DNA of 64,000 nt from Hyphomonas adhaerens MHS-3 (GCF_000685235.1 NZ_ARYH01000001.1:1984001-2048000); one strand, 5' to 3'; shown: positions 49,110-59,536, counted from the first letter of the stretch. The notes: generated by a model from the letters alone, not told the origin. Program-made: numbers and translations.

Positions 49110-50000
49110 ATGGCCAAGATCGCATTCATCGGGCTCGGGAACATGGGCTCGGGCATGTGCGCCAATCTCTGCAATGCCGGGCATGAGGTGCACGCTTTCG
49201 ACCTGAACGAAAAGGCGGTGCAGGACGCTGCGGCGCACGGGGCGCTGCCGGCGCTGTCGCTGGCCGCGGCGGTGAAGGCAGCAGACCTGGTCGTCACCAT
49301 GCTGCCTGCGGGCAAGCATGTGCTGTCGGTCTATTTCGGGGACGATGGCGTCGCGGCGAATGCGAAGCCGGGCATGCTATTCATCGATTGCTCCACCATC
49401 GCGGTGGAAGATGCGCGCGAGGCGGCGAAACAGGCCGAAGCGGGCGGCTTCCTGATGGTCGACGCGCCGGTCTCCGGCGGGACAGCGGCGGCGGAAGCCG
49501 GTACGCTGACCTTTATGGCGGGCGGCCCGGACGCGGCCTTCGCCAAGGCCAAGCCGATCCTCGACGCGATGGGCAAGAACATCTTTCACGCCGGTGCCAG
49601 CGGGAACGGGCAGGTGGCGAAGATCGCCAACAACATGCTGCTCGGCATTTCCATGATCGGCACCTGCGAGGCGTTCAATCTGGCGGAAAAGCTGGGCCTC
49701 GATGCGCAGACCTTCTTCGACATCTCGTCGGTCTCGTCCGGCCAGTGCTGGAGCATGACGAGCTATTGCCCGGCGCCGGGGCCTGTGCCCGCCTCACCCG
49801 CAAACCGGGACTACCAGCCGGGCTTTGCCGTGGCGATGATGCTGAAGGATCTGAGGCTGGCCCATGAGGCCGCGGTTGCGGCGGGCGCGAAGATCACGCT
49901 CGGCGAGATGGCCGAGAAGGTCTATGGCGACCTCGATGCGCGCGGCCATGCCGGGCTCGACTTCTCCGGCGTGATGAAAGACCTGAAGGGCGCCCTCTAA
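49110..50000 (+). CDS. mmsB: 3-hydroxyisobutyrate dehydrogenase
   Basis: The NAD-dependent dehydrogenase of 296 residues oxidises 3-hydroxyisobutyrate to methylmalonate semialdehyde. It begins with KIAFIGLGNMGSGMCANLCN (Rossmann), has the family segment DAPVSGGTAAAEAGTL and the catalytic Lys region GQVAKIANNMLLGISM. GGGAGG precedes the ATG. It is the last of the valine-degradation genes here. The CoA hydrolase that would link the hydratase product to its substrate is not in this window. Its stop overlaps the convergent ROK gene by 4 bases. Confidence 0.94.
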   Translation: MAKIAFIGLGNMGSGMCANLCNAGHEVHAFDLNEKAVQDAAAHGALPALSLAAAVKAADLVVTMLPAGKHVLSVYFGDDGVAANAKPGMLFIDCSTIAVEDAREAAKQAEAGGFLMVDAPVSGGTAAAEAGTLTFMAGGPDAAFAKAKPILDAMGKNIFHAGASGNGQVAKIANNMLLGISMIGTCEAFNLAEKLGLDAQTFFDISSVSSGQCWSMTSYCPAPGPVPASPANRDYQPGFAVAMMLKDLRLAHEAAVAAGAKITLGEMAEKVYGDLDARGHAGLDFSGVMKDLKGAL

Positions 50001-50905
50001 CGCACGCCGTGCTGTTGCGGGTTGCCGGCCCGCGCTTCTGCCATGGCCAGCGCGCCGGTCACGCCCGCGCGGTCGCCGAGCGCCGGGGACACGAGATAAT
50101 CCACCAGGTCTCCGCCGGCCGGGCCGCCGGTCAGGTAGTTTGCCAGCTGTATCCGGGTTGCGGCGCGCAGGCGCTCCAGCAGGCCGGGGGCTTTCATTAC
50201 GCTGCCGCCGAACACGATCCGGTCCGGCATGTGGGTCAGGATGATCGTGGCGGCCAGGTGCGCGAGATAGCCCGCCTGCAGGGCGAAGGCCGGGTGGCCT
50301 GTCGGCATTTCCGAAAGCGTGATGCCCCAGCGGTCGATGATCGCCGGGCCGCTGGCGAGCCCTTCCACGCAATCCTTGTGAAAGGGGCAGCGGCCGGGGA
50401 ACGGGTCTGATTCGTAATCGTGCGGCGGATAAATATGGCCCATCTCGAAATGGCCTGTGCCCGACAGGGGCCGGCCATTCTTCAGGATGCCTGCGCCGAT
50501 GCCGGTGCCGACGGTGACGTAGGCGAGGGTGTCGCAGCCTTTGCCCGCGCCGAGCCGCCATTCGCCGAGCGCCGCCCCGTTGACGTCCGTATCCACGGTG
50601 ATCGGGCAGGGCAGGCGGTTCAGCCCGTCCACCCAGTTCGCGCCGGCCCAGCCGGGCTTCGGTGTCCGGCGCACCGTGCCATAACATGGCGAACCGGGAT
50701 CGATATCGACCGGCCCGAAAGCCGCCACCCCGATGGCGCTGATGCGCCCGTGCGTGCCCTGTGCCTTGTCGAAGAAGGCGCGTACCTGCTGGAAGCTGGT
50801 TTCAGGCTCGGCCGTGGGGATCGTCTGGCTGGCCAAAATCTGGTCAGGGCTGCTTCCAACTGCACAAATGATTTTTGTGCCACCTGCTTCGATCCCGCCC
50901 AGCAT
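49997..50905 (-). CDS. ROK-family sugar kinase (fructokinase-like)
   Basis: This 302-residue sugar kinase has the N-terminal ATP motif GGIEAGGTKIICAVG, DTDVNGAALGEW and the second ATP-binding region VTVGTGIGAGIL. The ROK zinc site appears as the short GRCPFHKDCVEG, and GHFEMGHI is the catalytic region. The spelling fits the fructokinase/GmuE subgroup. AGGAGGA precedes the ATG. It is convergent to mmsB and divergent from the efflux operon. The natural sugar is unknown. Confidence 0.88.
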   Translation of the reverse strand: MLGGIEAGGTKIICAVGSSPDQILASQTIPTAEPETSFQQVRAFFDKAQGTHGRISAIGVAAFGPVDIDPGSPCYGTVRRTPKPGWAGANWVDGLNRLPCPITVDTDVNGAALGEWRLGAGKGCDTLAYVTVGTGIGAGILKNGRPLSGTGHFEMGHIYPPHDYESDPFPGRCPFHKDCVEGLASGPAIIDRWGITLSEMPTGHPAFALQAGYLAHLAATIILTHMPDRIVFGGSVMKAPGLLERLRAATRIQLANYLTGGPAGGDLVDYLVSPALGDRAGVTGALAMAEARAGNPQQHGVR

Positions 50906-51174
50906 GGATTCCTCCTAAAGTAACACGTCCAATGTATTCGTTACCCCGTATAAGCTAATAGAGGACTTTGTCTGCAACTTTTAAGGGAAAATGGCGCCCG
51001 TAATTGTCGCATTCTCACGAAAATGTGTGCGACTGCAACAAACCTCGTATGGACAATGGTCAGTTTGGACTATCTTTGCAGATACGGGCGATTTGGAGGC
51101 TGGTTGTGCAAGGCATGGCCGGCCCGAATGGATATGGACAGGCGGTTCGTGCCGCCGGACAGGATAGAGTAGAA

Positions 51175-52281
51175 ATGAAAACCCGGATTTTCGGACACTG
51201 GCACGCGGCCCTGGCAGCTGCGCTGACGGTGATCGTCATGGCTGGTACGCTTCCGGCGGAAGCCCAGCGCGGACCGCGCGCTGCAAGCGTCTTCACTGCG
51301 CCCGTGCAGGAAGCCGAGTTCTCCATGCAGATCGAGGCGCTCGGCACGCTGGAGGCCCGCGAAAGCGTCGACCTGACCCTGAACGTCGCCGACCGCGTGA
51401 CCGCCATCTATTTCGATGACGGCGACCGGGTGACCAAGGGCAAGACGCTGCTCTCCCTCGCACAAGGCGAACAGGCCGCGCTGGTCGATGCCGCCGAGGC
51501 CACCGCCAACGAAGCCCGCCAGCGCTATGAGCGCACCCAGCAGCTGGCCAAGGAGCGCACCGTGTCCCAGTCCGCGCTGGATGAGGCCGCGCGCGACCTT
51601 GCGTCCGCCAATGCCCAGCTGCGCGCCGTCCAGTCCCGCCAGAAAGACCGCGTCCTGGTTGCCCCCTTTGACGGTGTGCTGGGGTTCCGGCTTGTCAGCG
51701 TCGGGTCCTATGTCCGCGCCGGCGACGTGGTGGCCGAACTGATCGACGACAGCGAAATGAAGCTCGACTTCTCCGTGCCGTCCATTTTCCTGCGCTCGGT
51801 GCGCAAGGGAACGGATGTCCGCGTTGAGACGGACGACCTGCCAGGCATGGCGTTCGACGGTATCGTCGACACGGTCGGCGCCAGTATCGACCCCGTGACC
51901 CGCTCCATTCGCGTGCGCGCCATCCTGCCCAACCCCGATCGCCTGCTGAAACCCGGCATGTTCATGAAAGTGACGCTGCTGGCAGACCCGCGCCGCGCCT
52001 TGTCGGTGCCGGAAGAAGCCATCGAGCCGGTCGGGCCGAACAGCTTCGTCTATGTCGCGGTCGACAAGAACGGCCAGCTGGTGGCAGAGCGCCGCCAGAT
52101 CCAGGTCGGCCTGCGCCAGGGCGGGCAGGTGGAAGTCATCGCCGGTCTGGAACCGGGTGACGAGATCATCACGGACGGCCTGATCAGCGTGCGCGATGGC
52201 GCCCCGATCATCGTGCGCGACCGAACCGTGCTGCAAACCGGGGGCGGCGTTGCGTCTCCCGGCGCCTCCAACGGCCGGTAA
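51175..52281 (+). CDS. RND efflux periplasmic adaptor (membrane fusion protein)
   Basis: The adaptor of about 368 residues has a signal peptide ([21 protein letters not shown]), a lipoyl/barrel-sandwich part ([20 protein letters not shown]), a short helical hairpin (residues about 100-150) and a beta-barrel domain ([19 protein letters not shown]). It links the inner-membrane pump to an outer-membrane channel. ATG 51175 is chosen since the signal peptide begins there. It is coupled to the pump gene, 5 bases apart. No TolC-type channel gene is adjacent. Confidence 0.93.
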   Translation: MKTRIFGHWHAALAAALTVIVMAGTLPAEAQRGPRAASVFTAPVQEAEFSMQIEALGTLEARESVDLTLNVADRVTAIYFDDGDRVTKGKTLLSLAQGEQAALVDAAEATANEARQRYERTQQLAKERTVSQSALDEAARDLASANAQLRAVQSRQKDRVLVAPFDGVLGFRLVSVGSYVRAGDVVAELIDDSEMKLDFSVPSIFLRSVRKGTDVRVETDDLPGMAFDGIVDTVGASIDPVTRSIRVRAILPNPDRLLKPGMFMKVTLLADPRRALSVPEEAIEPVGPNSFVYVAVDKNGQLVAERRQIQVGLRQGGQVEVIAGLEPGDEIITDGLISVRDGAPIIVRDRTVLQTGGGVASPGASNGR

Positions 52282-52286
52282 GCCAG

Positions 52287-55200
52287 ATGCTGCTGTCAGA
52301 CGTTTCCATCAAGCGGCCGGTTTTTGCATCGGTTCTTTCGCTCGTCCTCATCATCTTCGGCATCGTGTCCTTCATGCGGCTGCCGCTGCGTGAGTATCCG
52401 GACATCGACGCCCCTATCGTCAATATCCAGACCAATTATCCCGGGGCCTCCGCCGACGTTGTCGAGACGCGCATCACGCGGATCATCGAGGACCAGATCG
52501 CCGGCGTGTCCGGCATCCGTTTCATCGACTCCAACTCGACCGATGGCCGGTCCAGCATCAGTGTCGAATTCTCGGTCAATGTGGACATCGATGCGGCCGC
52601 GAATGACATCCGCGACCGTGTTTCGACCGTGCTGAACAATTTGCCGGTTGAGGCCGATCCGCCCGAAATCCAGAAGGCCGACAACAACGAAGACGTGGTC
52701 ATGTGGCTGAATCTGGCCAGTGACAACATGACGACGCCGGAACTCTCGGACTATGCCGACCGCTATCTGGTCGACCGGTTCTCCGCCCTCGATGGTGTGG
52801 CGCGGGTGCGGGTTGGCGGCGACCGCTCCTACGCCTTGCGGATATGGATCGACCGGCGATCGCTGGCGGCACGTAATCTCGCCGTCTCCGATATTGAAAA
52901 TGCCTTGCGACGCGAGAATGTCGAAGCCCCGGCGGGCAGCGTCGAGTCCGGCGCGCGGAACTATACCGTCCGCATCGACCGGGCTTTCCGGACACCGGAC
53001 CAGTTCGCAAACCTGGTGATCGGACGCGGGACGGATGGGTATCTCATTCGCCTTGGCGATGTGGCGCGGGTTGAACGTGGCACGGAGGAAGACCGGAACC
53101 TTTTCCGCGGCAATGGCGTGCCGCAGGTTGGGCTTGGTGTCGTCAAGCAGTCGACCGCGAATACCGTGGCCGTCGCTGACGAGGCGCGAAAGCTGGCCGA
53201 CCAGCTGAACGAGACCCTGCCGGATGGCATGACGATCGTCGTCAACTATGACAGTTCGGTCTTTATCAGCGCGTCGATCCGGGAAGTCTGGGTCACGCTG
53301 GCCATTGCTGTCGGCCTGGTGACGCTGGTGATTTTCCTGTTCCTGGGGAGTCTGCGCTCGACCATCATTCCGGCGGTGACGGTGCCTGTCTCGATCACGG
53401 CGACCTTTATCGTTCTGTTCGCGCTCGGCTTCTCGGTGAACCTCCTGACGCTGCTGGCGCTGGTTCTGGCTATCGGCCTTGTCGTGGACGATGCCATCGT
53501 GGTGCTGGAGAACATCCACCGCCGCATGGAAGAATATGGCGAGACACCATTGGTCGCGGCCTACCGGGGCACCCGGCAGGTGGGGTTTGCCGTCGTCGCC
53601 ACGACGCTGGTCCTGATTGCCGTGTTCGTTCCGATCACCTTCCTGGAAGGTGACCTTGGCCGTCTGTTTACGGAATTTGCGCTGGCGATCGCGGCGGCTG
53701 TGTGTTTCTCGGCCATTCTGGCGCTGACATTGACCCCCATGCTGGCCTCGAAGCTCCTGTCCGACAAGCCGCCAAGCGGGCCCTTTGCGATCATGCCAAG
53801 GCTGATCGACGGGGCGTTCAAGAAATTGCGGGGCGGCTACTCGGCGCTGCTGAACCAGCTGATCGGGCGGCCGATTGCCGTGGGTCTCGTCCTGATTTCC
53901 CTGTTTGCAGGCGCTTACAGCCTGCTGCGGGTCGTGCCGCAGGAATATGTACCGACAGAAGACCGCGGCAGCTTCTTCATCATGGTCCGCGGGCCGGAAG
54001 GGGCATCGTTCGACTATATGAAGCAATATGTCGACGAGATTGAGCGCCGCGTATTGCCTTATACCGAAACCGGCGAAATGCGCCGTGTGCTGGTGCGGGC
54101 CCCTGGCTTTGGCAGCAATGCGTTCAACCAGGCCTTCGTCATTGTCTCCCTCGCGGACTGGGGCGAACGCCGCCCGAGTAGCGAGATCATCGGAGAGGTA
54201 AACCGGAAGCTGAGCGACCTGCCGGGCATCCGGGCCTTTGCCATCATGCGGCAAGGCCTTGGCGGCGGGAACGGCAAGCCGGTCCAGTTCGTGCTGGGCG
54301 GGCCGGATTATCAACAGCTGACCGAGTGGCGGGATACATTCATTCAGGCGCTGAACGAGAACAATCCCGGCATCACGGATATCGATTGGGACTATAAGGA
54401 AACCCAGCCGCAATACCGTGTGCAGATCGATTACGACCGGGCGGCAGACGTTGGCGTCACCGTGGCCGATATCGGCAATACGCTTCAGACCATGCTCGGC
54501 TCGCGCCGGGTGACGACCTATGTCGATAATGGCGAAGAGTATGATGTCATCCTGGAAGGGCTGCGGTCCGAACAGAACTCGCCCAATGATGTGCAGAACA
54601 TCTATGTCCGCTCGTCGACGTCCGGAAACCTGATCCCGCTGTCCAGCCTGGTCCAGATTGTCGGCATCGCCGACAGTCCTCGGCTGAACCGCTATAACCG
54701 GGTCCGCTCGATCACGATCGAGGCCGGGCTTGCGGAGGGGGCGTCGCTGGGCGATGTGCTTATCAAGATGGAGCAGATCGCCCGTGAGGTCTTGCCGACC
54801 GAGGCGCAGATCGACTTCAAGGGCCAGTCGCTCGACTTCAAGAGCTCCGGCAGCTCGATCATGTTCGTGTTCGCCATCGGCCTGATCATTGTGTTCCTGG
54901 TTCTGGCGGCGCAGTTCGAGAGCTATCGCCACCCGATCATCATCATGCTGACCGTTCCGGCGACGCTGGCGGGCGGCCTGCTGGGCATTTACCTGACCGG
55001 GAACTCATTGAACATCTATACGCAGATCGGCCTGATCATGCTGATCGGCCTGTCGGCGAAGAACGGCATCCTGATCGTCGAATTCGCCAACCAGCTGCGT
55101 GACGAGGGCATGGAATTCCTCGATGCGATCAAGGAAGCGTCGCTGACGCGGCTCCGGCCCATCGTCATGACCAGCCTGACCACGGCGGCGGGCGCTGTCC

Positions 55201-55418
55201 CGCTGATCCTGACGAGTGGGGCAGGGGCCGAGACGCGGCAGGCCATCGGTGTGGTGATCCTGTCCGGCGTGCTCGCGGGCATGCTGGTGACGGTGCTGAT
55301 CGTGCCGACGGCCTATGCGTTGATTGCGCGCGGGTCGGGCTCACCGAGCGATGTTGCGCGGCGGCTTGAGGCCGAAGAACAGGAAGCCGACGAAGCGGCC
55401 GCCTCGCCGGCGGAATAA
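52287..55418 (+). CDS. RND multidrug efflux pump (HAE1 type)
   Basis: The inner-membrane proton-driven exporter has 1,043 residues. It begins [20 protein letters not shown] and has about 12 membrane segments with two large periplasmic loops. The proton-relay aspartates are in [20 protein letters not shown] (segment 4), and the lysine in [17 protein letters not shown] (segment 10). The length and spelling fit AcrB/MexF-like pumps for hydrophobic drugs, detergents or solvents. No dedicated regulator is adjacent. The C-terminal tail is acidic. Confidence 0.95.
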   Translation: MLLSDVSIKRPVFASVLSLVLIIFGIVSFMRLPLREYPDIDAPIVNIQTNYPGASADVVETRITRIIEDQIAGVSGIRFIDSNSTDGRSSISVEFSVNVDIDAAANDIRDRVSTVLNNLPVEADPPEIQKADNNEDVVMWLNLASDNMTTPELSDYADRYLVDRFSALDGVARVRVGGDRSYALRIWIDRRSLAARNLAVSDIENALRRENVEAPAGSVESGARNYTVRIDRAFRTPDQFANLVIGRGTDGYLIRLGDVARVERGTEEDRNLFRGNGVPQVGLGVVKQSTANTVAVADEARKLADQLNETLPDGMTIVVNYDSSVFISASIREVWVTLAIAVGLVTLVIFLFLGSLRSTIIPAVTVPVSITATFIVLFALGFSVNLLTLLALVLAIGLVVDDAIVVLENIHRRMEEYGETPLVAAYRGTRQVGFAVVATTLVLIAVFVPITFLEGDLGRLFTEFALAIAAAVCFSAILALTLTPMLASKLLSDKPPSGPFAIMPRLIDGAFKKLRGGYSALLNQLIGRPIAVGLVLISLFAGAYSLLRVVPQEYVPTEDRGSFFIMVRGPEGASFDYMKQYVDEIERRVLPYTETGEMRRVLVRAPGFGSNAFNQAFVIVSLADWGERRPSSEIIGEVNRKLSDLPGIRAFAIMRQGLGGGNGKPVQFVLGGPDYQQLTEWRDTFIQALNENNPGITDIDWDYKETQPQYRVQIDYDRAADVGVTVADIGNTLQTMLGSRRVTTYVDNGEEYDVILEGLRSEQNSPNDVQNIYVRSSTSGNLIPLSSLVQIVGIADSPRLNRYNRVRSITIEAGLAEGASLGDVLIKMEQIAREVLPTEAQIDFKGQSLDFKSSGSSIMFVFAIGLIIVFLVLAAQFESYRHPIIIMLTVPATLAGGLLGIYLTGNSLNIYTQIGLIMLIGLSAKNGILIVEFANQLRDEGMEFLDAIKEASLTRLRPIVMTSLTTAAGAVPLILTSGAGAETRQAIGVVILSGVLAGMLVTVLIVPTAYALIARGSGSPSDVARRLEAEEQEADEAAASPAE

Positions 55419-55467
55419 GGGATCTCTTGTGAGGGGCGCTGGTTCGGCCTGGCAACCGTCAGGCGGC

Positions 55468-55544
55468 TGGCGACCCCGGCAGGATTCGAACCTGCGACCG
55501 TCCGCTTAGAAGGCGGATGCTCTATCCAGCTGAGCTACGGGGCC
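55468..55544 (-). tRNA. tRNA-Arg (TCT)
   Basis: The 77-base gene reads on the minus strand with acceptor GGCCCCG/CGGGGTC, anticodon loop CTTCTAA (anticodon TCT), T-loop TTCGAAT and encoded CCA. All arms pair. Confidence 0.96.
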
Positions 55545-55566
55545 GAATGCGGACCCGGATGCGCGA

Positions 55567-55875
55567 CTAGTGCGTCCAGGGCTGTTTCCGGTTGGCGTCG
55601 AAATTAGCACTATACGACTTTACAAGGCGTTTGCGCTCGTGCGTCGGCTCAACGCGGAAGGCGATGCCCTCGCGCTTGGCGAATTCGATGGCCTGCTCCT
55701 GGGTGTCGAATTCCATGCGGACCTGGCCCGACGTGTCGTCGATGCTGGTCCAGCCCATCAGGGGGTCTGCCGTGCGGTGGACATTTTCCTTAACGAATTC
55801 AAGCACCCAAGCCTTGGTCTTGCCGCGGCCCGACGTCATCGCGCTCTTGGAGGGCTTGTAAATTCTCGCCTGCAT
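55567..55875 (-). CDS. Complex I accessory subunit (NDUFS4/ETC C1 family)
   Basis: This 102-residue subunit is the bacterial homologue of the mitochondrial 18-kDa complex I subunit. It starts QARIYKPSKSAMTSGRGKTK and includes LEFVKENVHRTADPLMGWTS, then FDTQEQAIEFAKREGIAF and KSYSANFDANRKQPWTH, which match the family closely. It stabilises the NADH:ubiquinone oxidoreductase in alphaproteobacteria. It lies between tRNA-Arg and the truncated tRNA-Pro, and it marks the edge of conserved chromosome. Confidence 0.93.
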   Translation of the reverse strand: MQARIYKPSKSAMTSGRGKTKAWVLEFVKENVHRTADPLMGWTSIDDTSGQVRMEFDTQEQAIEFAKREGIAFRVEPTHERKRLVKSYSANFDANRKQPWTH

Positions 55876-55905
55876 CTGACTGTCCCTGTCGGCCTCTTCA
55901 AAAGA

Positions 55906-55956
55906 TGGTCGGAGCGATAGGATCCGATCCTACGACCCTCTGGTCCCAAACCAGAT
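55906..55956 (-). pseudogene. Truncated tRNA-Pro (TGG), nucleotides about 26-76 only
   Basis: The minus strand carries an anticodon arm TCTGG-TTTGGGA-CCAGA with anticodon TGG, a variable loop GGGTC, a T-stem GTAGG/CCTAT, the 3' acceptor strand CGCTCCG, A73 and CCA. Upstream of position 26 the sequence changes abruptly: no D-arm and no 5' acceptor strand. The T-loop is ATCGGAT instead of TTCRANY, so this copy is decaying. A 3'-end tRNA fragment of this kind is typical of an integrase attachment site. Its orientation puts the inserted DNA to the right. Confidence 0.8.
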
Positions 55957-56326
55957 AGGCTGGTGGAAGGAGACCTTCGCAAGACCTCTGTAAATACAAT
56001 ACATTAAGTGGGTTTGGACCCCACTTTCCGCAATGCCCCCAAACGCTTAGCACCGTCTGAGTTGCGATGATGCCGGAATAGCGAGGCTTGGCCCTGCCTG
56101 CAACCATTATAGTGATTCAGACTATTCATTCCCCCCGACGACGCGGTCCACCGCTTAAGGGTGGATTTTCAGTGGTGCAGGCCGGTCAGCCTGTTCCCGG
56201 GCGTGAGAGAAGGCCGCATGATTCAGGAGGCTGAGCGCGCGCGTCGAGCCTCAACAAGCGGTATGGAAATGTCGGGTTGAGACTCTCGGGCATCCAACAC
56301 AACCAAGGATGCCATCTTAACGCGTC
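55957..56326. other. Gene-poor junction after the tRNA-Pro fragment
   Basis: No gene is supported in these 370 bases. One inverted repeat is present: AGTGGGT/ACCCCACT around TTGG (near 56008-56026). This may be debris of the mobile element's end. No integrase gene is seen on this side. Confidence 0.5.
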
Positions 56327-57421
56327 TCAGCAGAAATTCGTAACCACGACGGATCCGCTATTTTCATTCGAGAAGTGTTCCATCGAACACAAAACATCCT
56401 GAACATTTGAGAGAGATATTTCTCTCTTGATCATCCTGGCAGGCGTCAGCCTGCCAGATGCGATCATTGGCAACAGGGCCTCGAACCTGTGTGCCGGCAT
56501 TCCGAAGCCGGAGATGAATGCGACTTCCCGGCTGAGCATCTCTTCAACAGGAAGGAGCACTGATCCTCGCTCGGCGACGGATGGTACGCCTAGCTGCAAG
56601 TGGCGACCGCGCTTGCGTACACTACGGGTCGATGCGACGCAGGTTTCGGCAAAACCAAGCGCATCAATCGATACATGTGCGCCACCTTGGGTGATTTCGC
56701 GGATCGCCTCGACGGGGAGTGTTGTGCGACTATTTATTGTGTGAGCCGCCCCCATCTCCCGGGCGAGCGCCAGATTTCCGTCATTTATATCCACGCCGAT
56801 CACTTCAGCTCCGGCCGCTGCCGCGACGTTCACCGATGAAAGGCCAACCCCACCGCAGCCGTATACCACGACGTACTCTCCCGCTGAAACCTTCGCCTGG
56901 TCAATCACACCATGAAAAGCGGTGACGAAACGGCAGCCCAGCGCCGAGGCATCGAGAAAGCCGACCTCGTCTGGCAGATGCACCAGGTTCCGATCAGCTG
57001 AAGGGAAGGCGACAAATTCGGCATAGCCGCCCTGGTAGGAGTGGCCGGGCACTGTCAGGGAGTCGCAAAGGTGAGAATGTCCTGACTTACAGATATTGCA
57101 GGTGCCGTCGCCCACTGTCGTTGGAACGACCACACGGTCTCCGCGCTTGAACCGCTTAACATTGGCACCAATTTCTTCCACCGTGCCAGCGATTTCATGG
57201 CCCATCACATCGGTCTTGGCGACGAGTGCGGGCATGACCTCCGCCAAGGCAGGGTCGCCATAATTCTCCCACATGTGAAAGTCTGTGCGGCAGACACCAT
57301 TCGCGGCCACCCGGATTAGCACACTGTCCGCATTTATCTCCGGCAGGGGACGACGTTCGACTTCAAGATGGCGTGCAGCCTTGAAGGCCAGGACATTCAT
57401 TTTGGGTGCTACGCCGTTCAT
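56327..57421 (-). CDS. Zinc-dependent alcohol dehydrogenase of the catabolic cluster
   Basis: This MDR dehydrogenase of 364 residues should oxidise an alcohol intermediate. The catalytic zinc ligands are in ANGVCRTDFHMW and DVMGHEIAGTVEE. The Rossmann motif is VVYGCGGVGLSSV. In the structural zinc loop, VGDGTCNICKSGHSHLC, the first of the four usual cysteines is replaced (DGTC), leaving three Cys plus possibly Asp. It overlaps the upstream SDR gene by 4 bases (ATGA) and is the last gene of the minus-strand operon. Confidence 0.88.
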   Translation of the reverse strand: MNGVAPKMNVLAFKAARHLEVERRPLPEINADSVLIRVAANGVCRTDFHMWENYGDPALAEVMPALVAKTDVMGHEIAGTVEEIGANVKRFKRGDRVVVPTTVGDGTCNICKSGHSHLCDSLTVPGHSYQGGYAEFVAFPSADRNLVHLPDEVGFLDASALGCRFVTAFHGVIDQAKVSAGEYVVVYGCGGVGLSSVNVAAAAGAEVIGVDINDGNLALAREMGAAHTINSRTTLPVEAIREITQGGAHVSIDALGFAETCVASTRSVRKRGRHLQLGVPSVAERGSVLLPVEEMLSREVAFISGFGMPAHRFEALLPMIASGRLTPARMIKREISLSNVQDVLCSMEHFSNENSGSVVVTNFC

Positions 57422-58221
57422 TTCGGGCGATCCATATCATCGAGCTTCGGCCCGGCCGTGGCGGTCAATCCGCCGTCAACGGTAAGTTCAGCGCCTGTCA
57501 TGAAGCGGGATTCCCCTGAGCACAGGAACAGGACGGCCGATGCAATGTCCTCCGGCTGGCCGACATAGGGCAAGGGAATGGCGCCGGTCATGACCCGTGC
57601 CAGTTCCGGCTGGGAGAGAACCTGCCGGGTCAGGTCGGTTTCGATGAGGCCAGGCAGAACCGTGTTCACCCGAACTTTCTGCGAGGCAAATTCGATCGCC
57701 GCGGCGCGGGTCAGGGCGATCATGCCGGCTTTGGCCACGCTGTAATGGGCAAAGCTTCCGCCGATACGTGCGGCGATGGAGGAAATGTTGACGATCGCGC
57801 CACCCCCACGCTCGGCAATCTTCGGGGCCGCTTCGCGAATACCCACGAAGGCGCCACTGAGATCGACTCTCAGCACCTCATCCCATTCGGCAAGGCTGAT
57901 CGCGCCGAACGAGGTTTCGCGGTGCAGGCCGGCATTGTTCACCAGGATATCGATACCGCCGAAACCGGAGACAGCTGCAGAAATCACATCCTTCCATGAG
58001 GCTTCGGAGCCAACGTCGTGTTCCACAGCCAGGCCTTTCGCGCCCAGGCGTTCGACCCGTGTGACAGCGTTTTCTGCCCCCGCAAGGTTGATATCCGAGA
58101 TGACGAGATTGGCGCCATGCGCAGCCAGCATCTGCGCGGTCGCACTGCCGATACCGCCGCCTCCGCCGGTAATGATGGCTGTTTTGCCTTCCAGGCGCTT
58201 GCCCAACGTGAATTGCGTCAT
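57418..58221 (-). CDS. Short-chain dehydrogenase/reductase of the catabolic cluster
   Basis: The 267-residue SDR has the cofactor motif AIITGGGGGIGSATAQML, NNAGLHRE and the Ser-Tyr-Lys centre in NISSIAARIGGSFAHYSVAK. The Asp after the second strand (LVISDIN) favours NAD+. AGGACAGGAGA precedes the ATG. A likely role is oxidation of a hydroxy or cis-diol intermediate, inferred from the dioxygenase upstream in the operon. Confidence 0.92.
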   Translation of the reverse strand: MTQFTLGKRLEGKTAIITGGGGGIGSATAQMLAAHGANLVISDINLAGAENAVTRVERLGAKGLAVEHDVGSEASWKDVISAAVSGFGGIDILVNNAGLHRETSFGAISLAEWDEVLRVDLSGAFVGIREAAPKIAERGGGAIVNISSIAARIGGSFAHYSVAKAGMIALTRAAAIEFASQKVRVNTVLPGLIETDLTRQVLSQPELARVMTGAIPLPYVGQPEDIASAVLFLCSGESRFMTGAELTVDGGLTATAGPKLDDMDRPK

Positions 58222-58249
58222 GTCCGTCTCCTGTCCTGCCTTCGTCGGT

Positions 58250-59536
58250 TCAACAAAGTTTGACTTCTGGTTCGACAGTCTGCTTGGAATGTTCCGGCGG
58301 CTTCAGGCCGATGATCATCACAACCGTGCCGACCACGAGCAGGGCCAGGATCGCGCCCGGGATCTTCTCGATGCCGTAGTGATGGGCGATGAAGCCCGCA
58401 AGGAATGGTGCGCCGGCGCCGCCGATGATCTCGCCGATTCCCATGGCCATCCCTGTCGCAGTATTCGCAAGCGATTTGGGGACGGACTTGTTGATGAGAG
58501 GCCCAAGAAGCGTGGCGATCACACCCGCATTGGCTCCGGAGATAAGGCACAGCAGTACGAAGAGCAGGGGAACGTTTATGGGGGCGTACTGGAAGGCCGC
58601 CAGCGATACGACTTCCAGAATGGCACAAGCCACGACCATGATCTTTGTGCCCATCTTGTCCGACAGGGCTGGAATGAGCAGCACGCCCGCGACACTTCCG
58701 ACCCCTTGCCCGGCCAGAACGATGCCCATGCTGGGAATGTTCAGGCCCATGTGATCCGTCAACAGGTTGGGAAGCAGGGTCGCCAGAGCCGTCAGGGATG
58801 ATAGCCAGATCGTGACGCCGATAATCGCGACCACGGCGTTGCGGTACTTCAGGACTCCGTCACTGGGCTCGGGTGGCGCTCTGGTGATCACCTCGGGTTT
58901 CTCCGGCGCCGTCCCGGTGGTTCCGTTCTGCCGCCGTCCTTTGAGGATTTTGGCCATGGCCGCGGCGAGTAGCAGGCCTGGAATTGAGACCACGAAGAAC
59001 ACCAGGTGCCAGTCTTTTACGGTCGTCAATAGGAACGTCGCGAGAAGGGGCGCGACAAGAAACCCGAAGAAAGGCGCTGCCATTTGCTGGAGGCCGGTGT
59101 TTAAGCCGATCCGCTCTGGTCGGGAGGCGCGCACCGTGATCACGATGCTGGCCGGCGCAAACAGGCCTTCGGCAAACCCCATCAGGGCACGAACAATCAA
59201 GAGTGTGAGAATGCTGTTCGCGAATCCGGTCAGGAGCACCAGAAGGGAAAAGGCAATTGTTGCCGGGACAAGGATCGCCTTCTCGCCGAGCCGGTCAGAC
59301 AGCCTGCCAGAGACAAGTGCTGATGCGCCCCAGGTCAGTGCCAGTATGGCGGAAATATTGCCGATATCCTGATAGTTCAGGCCGAGCTCTGCTGAGAGGA
59401 CGGGGAAGAGTGGATAGATGATCGTTCTGTCCAGTCCAACAAGGCCGAAGCCAAGGGACATCAGAATAATCACATTGCGTTCATACCCGGCATCATGTTG
59501 GGCCGGATCCGAAACGGATCTTGCGACTGGTAGCAC
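58250..59536 (-). CDS. MFS transporter of the catabolic cluster
   Basis: This is a major-facilitator transporter of 428 residues with about 12 membrane segments. The N-terminal half carries ILMSLGFGLVGLDRTIIYPL and the loop GRLSDRLGEKAILVPATIAF, the MFS signature after segment 2. The C-terminal half repeats the layout (PALSDKMGTKIMVVACAILE). It begins with GTG, and AAGGAAA precedes it. It probably imports the substrate acid (the aromatic acid/H+ symporter group has this type of sequence), an inference from the operon. Confidence 0.88.
   Translation of the reverse strand: MLPVARSVSDPAQHDAGYERNVIILMSLGFGLVGLDRTIIYPLFPVLSAELGLNYQDIGNISAILALTWGASALVSGRLSDRLGEKAILVPATIAFSLLVLLTGFANSILTLLIVRALMGFAEGLFAPASIVITVRASRPERIGLNTGLQQMAAPFFGFLVAPLLATFLLTTVKDWHLVFFVVSIPGLLLAAAMAKILKGRRQNGTTGTAPEKPEVITRAPPEPSDGVLKYRNAVVAIIGVTIWLSSLTALATLLPNLLTDHMGLNIPSMGIVLAGQGVGSVAGVLLIPALSDKMGTKIMVVACAILEVVSLAAFQYAPINVPLLFVLLCLISGANAGVIATLLGPLINKSVPKSLANTATGMAMGIGEIIGGAGAPFLAGFIAHHYGIEKIPGAILALLVVGTVVMIIGLKPPEHSKQTVEPEVKLC

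Noticed and set aside
52296-54932. An 878-codon minus-strand open frame opposite the RND pump.
   Set aside because: It mirrors the codon positions of the pump gene; composition is Arg/His/Asp-rich and no protein motif is present.
55906-55990. A complete tRNA-Pro gene.
   Set aside because: No D-arm or 5' acceptor strand can be found upstream of the anticodon arm, and the T-loop is abnormal.
55898-56107. A 69-codon minus-strand frame across the tRNA-Pro fragment.
   Set aside because: It reads through the tRNA remnant, lacks a ribosome site and has no recognisable domain.
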